Shown: positions 8,481 to 12,968 of the stretch, one piece after another | How positions within the stretch are numbered: the first letter of the stretch is position 1 | Layout: every line of letters starts with the position of its first letter | From: Elusimicrobia bacterium RBG_16_66_12 | GTDB taxonomy: Bacteria > Elusimicrobiota > Elusimicrobia > UBA1565 > UBA9628 | Assembly (NCBI GenBank): GCA_001800005.1 | Contig: MGUL01000117.1 | Coordinates: 20,202-33,169, forward strand | Direction: 5' to 3' | Length of the DNA stretch: 12,968 bases | Position numbers and translations under genes: made by a program | The notes under the pieces: generated by a model | Databases searched by the model: none | Told to the model about the DNA's origin: nothing | The model's input: only the letters and a program-made list of their open reading frames with translations

Positions 8481-9828
8481 ATCTTTCCGCCGTCCTGATG
8501 TCTGATTTTAATTTATTGATGAGTTCCAGGAAAAATGGGTCCTCTTCCACCTTCTTTCCGATCTTTTTGCGGGCATGGAGGACGGTGGAATGGTCCTTGC
8601 CGCCGAAAGCCCGCCCGATGTCGGTGGAGGACTGCTCCGTCATCTCACAACTGAGGTACATCGCCACTTGGCGAGGCAGGGAGATTGAGGCCGTGCGTTG
8701 GTGGCCCTTAAGGTCCTTGACGTCGACGGAGTACTTCAGAGCCACGATGCGCTGGACGGTCTCGATGCGCACGGGATTTGAGTCGTCGGCCGTGATGGTG
8801 TCCTTAAGGATCTCCCTCGCCTCATCGATGGAAAGAGGGCTCCCTGTCATGGACTGGAAGGCCTTCAGGCGGATCAGGGACCCCTCCAGCGAGCGCACGT
8901 TCGTCTTGACCGAGGAGGCGACGTAGAGGATCACGTCGTCAGGGACCGAGAACTGCTCGATCTCAGCCTTCTTGCGTAGGATGGCGATGCGAGTCTCTAG
9001 GTCCGGCGCCTTGATATCCGCCATGAAGCCCCACTCGAGCCGCGAGACGAGGCGCTGCTCCAGCGGGGACAGCTCCTTCGGCGACCGGTCGGACGAGACC
9101 ACGATCTGCTTGCGCGAGTCGAAGAGCGCGTTGAAGGTGTGGAAGAACTCCTGTTCGGATCGTTCTTTCGCGATGAGGAACTGGATGTCGTCGATGAGCA
9201 GGCAATCGAGGCAGCGGTAGCGGGCGCGGAATGTCTCAAGACCGTTGTTCTGCACCGCGCCGATGTACTCGTTGACGAACTGTTCGCTGGTCGTGTAGAG
9301 AACGCGCGCCTTCGGGTGCTGGCGGCGCATGGCGTTTCCGATGGCGTGCATCAGATGAGTCTTCCCCAATCCGACGCCGCCGTAGATGACGTAAGGGTTG
9401 TATTGCGTGCCCGGGCTTTTCGCGATGGACTCGGCCGCGGCGCGGGCGAGGCGGTTGGATTCGCCGATGACGAAGGTCTCGAAGGTATAGCGCGGGTTGA
9501 GGTCCGAAAGGGTGAAATCCGACTGGGGGGAGGCCTCGGGGACCGGGTCCGAAGGAGGAAGCACGCGCGTGAGATCGCGCTCGATGTGGAAATCGATGCC
9601 CACATCCGATCCAGAGATCTCGCGGAGGAGGCAGAGGAGACGTTTCTGGTGGCGCTCCTTGATGCCGTCCGAGAAGAACTTATTGGGCGCCTTCAGGAGC
9701 AGCACCCCATCTTCCAGTGACATTGCTTCCACCGGCTTGAGCCAGAGTTCCGAGTTCTCCTCTCCTATCTCCGCTCGCAAGCGCTCCACGGCCTGATTCC
9801 AAAGATCGGTCGCTGGTGATGTTTTCAC
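8479..9828 (-). CDS. dnaA: chromosomal replication initiator protein DnaA
   Basis: DnaA is the AAA+ ATPase that binds DnaA boxes and melts oriC. The 449-residue protein has domain I (1-85), a short domain II linker (about 86-108), and domain III with Walker A GGVGLGKT (150-157) and Walker B LLIDDIQF (210-217). Domain IV carries the DNA-binding signature SLPRQVAMYL (383-392) and GGKDHSTV (409-416). Two signature positions differ from the usual GGRDHTTV: K411 for R and S414 for T. C394 replaces the basic residue commonly found in MYLxRE/AKE. The start is a GTG at 9828, since no other in-frame start lies between it and an upstream stop. No Shine-Dalgarno is visible; DnaA boxes come within 4 bases of the start. 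A promoter at 9972-10001 would give a leader of about 135 bases. Confidence 0.96.
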   Translation of the reverse strand: MKTSPATDLWNQAVERLRAEIGEENSELWLKPVEAMSLEDGVLLLKAPNKFFSDGIKERHQKRLLCLLREISGSDVGIDFHIERDLTRVLPPSDPVPEASPQSDFTLSDLNPRYTFETFVIGESNRLARAAAESIAKSPGTQYNPYVIYGGVGLGKTHLMHAIGNAMRRQHPKARVLYTTSEQFVNEYIGAVQNNGLETFRARYRCLDCLLIDDIQFLIAKERSEQEFFHTFNALFDSRKQIVVSSDRSPKELSPLEQRLVSRLEWGFMADIKAPDLETRIAILRKKAEIEQFSVPDDVILYVASSVKTNVRSLEGSLIRLKAFQSMTGSPLSIDEAREILKDTITADDSNPVRIETVQRIVALKYSVDVKDLKGHQRTASISLPRQVAMYLSCEMTEQSSTDIGRAFGGKDHSTVLHARKKIGKKVEEDPFFLELINKLKSDIRTAER

Positions 9829-9920
9829 AAGATATCCACATGCGTGGATAAAAGGTTATCCACAGATTAAATCTATATTTTTATTACTCTTTTTAATATC
9901 TTTTAATACGGTGAATAAGT
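9829..9920. other. predicted oriC: DnaA boxes and AT-rich unwinding region
   Basis: Three DnaA boxes in alternating orientation are packed into 33 bases: ATATCCACA (9832-9840, 8/9), CGTGGATAA (9843-9851 reverse, 8/9) and a perfect TTATCCACA (9856-9864). They are followed directly by a strongly AT-rich stretch (about 9865-9918) in an otherwise GC-rich window, a good candidate for the DNA unwinding element. Gene orientation switches from minus to plus immediately to the right. Its place next to dnaA and the second box cluster at 8347-8465 suggest a bipartite origin. The exact unwinding site is inferred. Confidence 0.85.
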
Positions 9921-9971
9921 GCCTGGAGACGGCGCGCCGCGCGCCCGGATGAGCGGAGCGCCCGATGGCAC

Positions 9972-10001
9972 ATAGTACAAATTTATTCTTAATAGAGTCA
10001 A
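9972..10001 (-). promoter_or_regulatory. dnaA promoter (sigma-70 type)
   Basis: On the minus strand TTGACT (10001-9996) is followed after 18 bases by TACTAT (9977-9972). The spacer is AT-rich. Transcription would begin near 9965, giving dnaA a leader of about 135 bases that includes the AT-rich region and all three DnaA boxes. This allows autoregulation by DnaA and transcription through the origin. Confidence 0.65.
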
Positions 10002-10023
10002 CTTCCGGAGAGCATGAGGCGCG

Positions 10024-10053
10024 TTGACTCGCGGGTGCCGCAATGGCTAGAAT
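10024..10053 (+). promoter_or_regulatory. hpf operon promoter (sigma-70 type), probably leaderless
   Basis: TTGACT (10024-10029) and TAGAAT (10048-10053) are separated by 18 bases, the same spacing as in the divergent dnaA promoter. The expected start site, 7-9 bases beyond the -10 element, is 10060-10062, and the hpf ATG is at 10062. No Shine-Dalgarno is present before that ATG. The message for hpf-hprK-rapZ-PTS is therefore predicted to start at or within two bases of the start codon. Confidence 0.65.
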
Positions 10054-10061
10054 TGCGCACT

Positions 10062-10586
10062 ATGGAGATCCAACTCACCGCCAAGCAGCTTAAGATCACG
10101 CCCGCCCTGCGCGACTATGTCCAGCAGAAGATGGGCAAGGCCCAGAAGTACTTCGACCATATCGTGTGGGGCCAGGTTTTCCTCTTCGTGGAGAAGCGCG
10201 CCCACAAGGCCGAGGTGATCGTTCATGCCCCGGGACAGACCTTCCGGGTCATCGCCACTGCGGCCGACCTTTACTCCGCCATCGACCTCGCCTCGGACAA
10301 GATCGACGCGCAGCTCAAGAAGCACAAGGAGCGCGTCAAGGTCCGTCATAAGTCCAAGGTCTCCGAGATCGTCCCCGAGGCGCCGGTGTCGGAGAACGCG
10401 AGCTTCTCCGTCGTGCGCCAGCTGGTGTCGGCGATGACGCCGCAGCGGGCCGTCGAGGAGATGGAGAGCAGCGGGCACCAGTTCCTGGCTTATCTCGACC
10501 GCGACACCGACCAGATTCAGGTGGTCTTCCGCCGGAGCGACGAGAGCTTCGGCATCATACATCCGGTGCGCAAGAACAAGCGCTGA
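10062..10586 (+). CDS. hpf: ribosome hibernation promoting factor, long form
   Basis: HPF binds the decoding region of the 30S subunit; the long form joins two 70S ribosomes into inactive 100S particles. The 174-residue protein has an S30AE domain (1-95; MEIQLTAKQLKITPAL at the start, VIVHAPGQTFRVIA, DLYSAIDLASDKIDAQLKKHKER). A short linker leads to the C-terminal dimerisation domain (about 114-168; MTPQRAVEEMESSGHQFLAY and VVFRRSDESFGIIHP), which marks it as long HPF. The linker is short, so the protein is slightly below the usual 180-200 residues. The ATG at 10062 is chosen because S30AE proteins begin here; the upstream in-frame ATG at 10014 would place the promoter inside the gene. hprK follows after 3 bases. 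Confidence 0.95.
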   Translation: MEIQLTAKQLKITPALRDYVQQKMGKAQKYFDHIVWGQVFLFVEKRAHKAEVIVHAPGQTFRVIATAADLYSAIDLASDKIDAQLKKHKERVKVRHKSKVSEIVPEAPVSENASFSVVRQLVSAMTPQRAVEEMESSGHQFLAYLDRDTDQIQVVFRRSDESFGIIHPVRKNKR

Positions 10587-10589
10587 GAC

Positions 10590-11540
10590 GTGCAGGCCGC
10601 GGAACTCACCGTCGGCGACCTCCTCAAGGAGCAGGGAGAGAGGCTTCGTCTGGAGGTCCTGTCCGGGGAGAAGTCCCTCGGGCGGAGGATCACGGTCGGA
10701 GACCTCAACCGGCCGGGCCTGGCGCTGTCCGGCTTCCTCGACCGCTTCCGTGCGGAACGGATCCAGGTCTTCGGCAACGGCGAGCAGGCCTACTGCCAGA
10801 AGGGCGACGCCAAGAAGCTGGCCGATTGCCTCTCGGCGATGCTGGCCATCCCGGAGGTGCCGTGCGTGATCGTCACGCACAACGCCCCAGTTCCGCCGGC
10901 CTTGTCGCAGGCCTGCAAGAAGCACGCGGTCCCGCTGCTGCGCTCGGCCTTCGACACGGCCACGCTCGCGGGCGAGCTGTCCGAGGCCCTTGAATCGCGT
11001 TTGGCGCCGGCGACCACCGTGCACGGCGTGCTCGTCGACGTCTACGGCCTGGGCGTGCTCATCCAGGGGGAGGCCGGGATCGGCAAGTCCGAGTGCGCGC
11101 TGGAACTGCTTAAGCGCGGCCACCTCCTCGTCGCCGACGACGCGGTCCAGATCCAGCACCGCCGCGGCGGGATCCTCCGCGGCTATTGTCCGGAGCCGCT
11201 CAAGAACCACATGGAGATCCGCGGCCTGGGCGTCATCGACATCAAGCTCCTCTTCGGCATCGGGGCGATCCGTGAGCGCGCGCGCATCGAACTCTCCATC
11301 AAGCTCGAACCCTGGAACCCGCAGACCGCCTACGACCGCACGGGGCTCGACGGGCGCAAGGTCTCCATCCTCGACGTGGAGGTGCCGCTCATCCGCATCC
11401 CCGTCAGCCCCGGCCGCAACCTCGCGGTCCTCATCGAGGTAGCCTCGCTCAATCAGCGCCTGCGTTCCCAGGGGTACTTCTCCGCGGAGACCTTCAACAA
11501 GCGCCTCATCGAGCGCATGAAGACGAAGGAGAGGCCGTGA
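10590..11540 (+). CDS. hprK: HPr kinase/phosphorylase
   Basis: HprK phosphorylates the PTS carrier protein HPr on a serine using ATP or pyrophosphate, and reverses the reaction, linking carbon state to regulation. The 316-residue length is typical. The C-terminal catalytic domain shows TVHGVLVDVYGLGVLI with the conserved H145, Walker A GEAGIGKS (160-167), VADD (181-184) and the family signature MEIRGLGVIDIK (208-219) followed by LLFGIGAIR. An N-terminal HprK domain covers roughly 1-135. The GTG start lies 3 bases after the hpf stop; no Shine-Dalgarno is obvious, so translation may be coupled. It overlaps rapZ by 4 bases. No HPr gene is in the window and it may lie further downstream. Confidence 0.96.
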   Translation: MQAAELTVGDLLKEQGERLRLEVLSGEKSLGRRITVGDLNRPGLALSGFLDRFRAERIQVFGNGEQAYCQKGDAKKLADCLSAMLAIPEVPCVIVTHNAPVPPALSQACKKHAVPLLRSAFDTATLAGELSEALESRLAPATTVHGVLVDVYGLGVLIQGEAGIGKSECALELLKRGHLLVADDAVQIQHRRGGILRGYCPEPLKNHMEIRGLGVIDIKLLFGIGAIRERARIELSIKLEPWNPQTAYDRTGLDGRKVSILDVEVPLIRIPVSPGRNLAVLIEVASLNQRLRSQGYFSAETFNKRLIERMKTKERP

Positions 11541-12406
11541 AGGCCAAGGGATCCCCGGAACCGAAGAAGCTCTTCATCATCACCGGAGTCTCCGGCGCCG
11601 GGAAGAGCCAGGCCCTCAAGGTCTTCGAGGACTTCGGCTACTTCTGCGTCGACAACCTGCCGATCGCCCTCGTCGACCAGTTCGCCGATTTCGTCCGCAG
11701 TTCCCCTTCAATGACGCGCGTGGCCCTCGGCATGGACGTGCGCGAGGGCAAGCTCCTCGCCCTGATGCCCAGGCTGCTGCGCGAGATCAAGTCCCGGGGC
11801 CTTCGCGTCAGCGTCCTTTTCCTCGACGCGGCCGACGCGTCCATCGTGCACCGCTTCTCCGAGACGCGCCATCGCCATCCGTTGGGCGGCAAGATCGCCG
11901 AAGCAGTCAAGGTTGAGCGCCGCCTGCTGGTCCCGATCAAGGGCGTGGCCGACAAGACCATCGACACCACCCATCTGACGCTGGGTGAGCTCAAGGAGAA
12001 GATCTCCGAGACCCTCGGCCTGACCCGCACGCACGAGATGACGCTGCAGGTCGTCAGCTTCGGCTACAAGCACGGCATCCCCATCGACGCCGACATCGTG
12101 ATGGACGTGCGCTTCCTGCCGAACCCGCACTACGTCTCGGGCCTGCGCAAGCTCACCGGCCTCGACGAGAAGGTCCGGCAGTACATCCTGGCCCAGCCCA
12201 TCGCGCGCCGCTTCCTCAAAGACTGGCTCCATCTCATCGAGGAGCTCCTGCCCTACTACGTCAGCGAGGGCAAATCCTATCTGACCATCGCGATCGGCTG
12301 CACCGGGGGCCGCCATCGTAGCGTCTTCTGCACGCGCTGGCTGTCGCAACATCTGCGCAGTTCCGGCCATCCCATCCAAGAGTTCCACCGGGACGTCTCG
12401 CTGTGA
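11537..12406 (+). CDS. rapZ: RNase adapter protein RapZ/YvcJ family (nucleotide-binding)
   Basis: The 289-residue protein has the P-loop GVSGAGKS (residues 17-24) near the N-terminus, VDNLP (38-42), the DVRFLPNPHYV segment and the C-terminal signature GCTGGRHRSV. These identify RapZ/YvcJ. In Escherichia coli RapZ guides RNase E to the GlmZ small RNA to control glucosamine-6-phosphate synthesis. In other phyla it is mainly known as a nucleotide-binding regulator, so its partner here is unknown. The GTG start overlaps the hprK stop (GTGA), with AAGGAG 5 bases upstream. Its position between hprK and PTS components is common in bacteria with HprK. Confidence 0.95.
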   Translation: MKAKGSPEPKKLFIITGVSGAGKSQALKVFEDFGYFCVDNLPIALVDQFADFVRSSPSMTRVALGMDVREGKLLALMPRLLREIKSRGLRVSVLFLDAADASIVHRFSETRHRHPLGGKIAEAVKVERRLLVPIKGVADKTIDTTHLTLGELKEKISETLGLTRTHEMTLQVVSFGYKHGIPIDADIVMDVRFLPNPHYVSGLRKLTGLDEKVRQYILAQPIARRFLKDWLHLIEELLPYYVSEGKSYLTIAIGCTGGRHRSVFCTRWLSQHLRSSGHPIQEFHRDVSL

Positions 12407-12822
12407 TCAACTTCATCGTCGTCACGCACGGGGAGTTCGGCGCTTATCTCGTGGAGGCCGCGGAAGGCATCGTGGGCCGCCAGGACCAAGGCGTGCGCGC
12501 GATCGCGACCTCCTCGCGCCTTTCGGTGCCCGAGATCCGCGCGAAGATCGCCCGCGCGCTGCGCGAGCTCTCCAGCCCCGACGGGACCATCGTCTTCACC
12601 GACATGCCCGGCGGCACGCCCAACAACCTCTCGTTCCCGCTGATCAAGGACGCCTCGCGCGTCGAGATGGTCAGCGGGGTCAACCTGTACATGCTGGTCT
12701 CCGCCTTCAGCCAGCGCGACTGCATGCCCCTGGAAAGCCTCGTGTCGAAGATCGTGGCCGACGGGCAGAAGTCCATCCGGGACGTGCGGCTCATGTTCCT
12801 GGCCGCCGCGGGGTCGCGCTGA
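12403..12822 (+). CDS. PTS system, mannose-family EIIA component
   Basis: This 139-residue cytoplasmic protein matches the mannose/fructose/sorbose EIIA fold. The phosphorylation site is H9 in FIVVTHGEFG, and TDMPGGTPNN (residues 66-75) is the conserved active-site loop (DxxGGTPxN). It takes a phosphate from HPr and passes it to EIIB. The GTG start overlaps the rapZ stop by 4 bases and the gene overlaps EIIB by 1 base. Whether it drives sugar uptake or only signalling depends on EIIC and EIID genes beyond the window edge. The sugar cannot be inferred. Confidence 0.93.
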   Translation: MINFIVVTHGEFGAYLVEAAEGIVGRQDQGVRAIATSSRLSVPEIRAKIARALRELSSPDGTIVFTDMPGGTPNNLSFPLIKDASRVEMVSGVNLYMLVSAFSQRDCMPLESLVSKIVADGQKSIRDVRLMFLAAAGSR

Positions 12823-12968
12823 TGCCCATCGTCCTTCTGCGCGTCGACGACCGCCTGGTGCACGGTCAGGTGGTGGAAGGCTGGCTGCCCCAGATCAAGG
12901 CCGACCTCGTGGCCGTCGTCTCCGACTCGGTCGCCTCCGACGAGGTCCAATCCGCCCTGATGAAGATG
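12822..12968 (+). CDS. PTS system, mannose/sorbose-family EIIB component, 3' end beyond the window
   Basis: Only the first 49 codons are present. They show the EIIB signature VDDRLVHGQVVEGW (residues 8-21), with phosphorylation site H14. EIIB accepts phosphate from EIIA and passes it to the sugar during transport. The ATG overlaps the EIIA stop (TGATG) by one base, which fixes the start and indicates translational coupling. Confidence 0.92.
   Translation, partial: MPIVLLRVDDRLVHGQVVEGWLPQIKADLVAVVSDSVASDEVQSALMKM

Noticed and set aside
9941..9967. Imperfect direct repeat GCGCCCGGATG / GCGCCCGATG in the dnaA leader
   Set aside because: It is short, GC-rich and differs by an indel in a GC-rich genome, so it is not distinguishable from chance.
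10047..11210. 387-codon open frame on the minus strand
   Set aside because: It is antisense to hpf and hprK, both of which have clear family motifs; its composition is typical of a shadow frame.

Overview
The window is a chromosomal replication-origin region of a GC-rich bacterium. All genes left of about 9830 lie on the minus strand and all genes right of 10062 on the plus strand, so transcription diverges from one intergenic region (9829-10061). That region has closely packed DnaA boxes, an AT-rich stretch and two back-to-back promoters, and is the best candidate for oriC. The lineage cannot be fixed from the sequence. The hpf-hprK-rapZ-PTS EIIA/EIIB cluster, DciA as the likely helicase-loading factor and a long GyrB fit deltaproteobacteria-like or Elusimicrobiota-like bacteria, but that is only a guess.

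Left arm, read outward from the origin on the minus strand: dnaA, dnaN, dciA (DUF721) and gyrB, then an unusual three-gene block pressed against the gyrB stop codon. The block encodes an AbiEii/DUF6036-like nucleotidyltransferase, a minimal (MNT-type) nucleotidyltransferase with an extra N-terminal segment, and a HEPN-domain protein. A 503-base stretch without a convincing gene follows, then gyrA, which runs off the window edge. The block therefore separates the two gyrase genes and looks like a HEPN/MNT toxin-antitoxin-type cassette inserted into, and probably co-transcribed with, the replication-gene operon. No recF is present between dnaN and gyrB.

Right arm, plus strand: hpf (long ribosome hibernation factor), hprK (HPr kinase/phosphorylase), rapZ, a mannose-family PTS EIIA and the start of its EIIB. 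These genes are separated by 3 bases or overlap by 1-4 bases, so they form one operon for carbon and energy signalling that starts at the origin.

The richest non-coding signals are three clusters of DnaA boxes. The first is upstream of dnaA, touching its GTG start codon. The second lies between dnaA and dnaN inside a long imperfect inverted repeat. The third lies upstream of gyrA, as a 50-bp dyad in which two opposed DnaA boxes flank a perfect 14-bp palindrome on the same axis. The dnaA and hpf promoters share an 8-bp inverted repeat that contains both -35 elements, and hpf is predicted to be translated from a leaderless or nearly leaderless mRNA.
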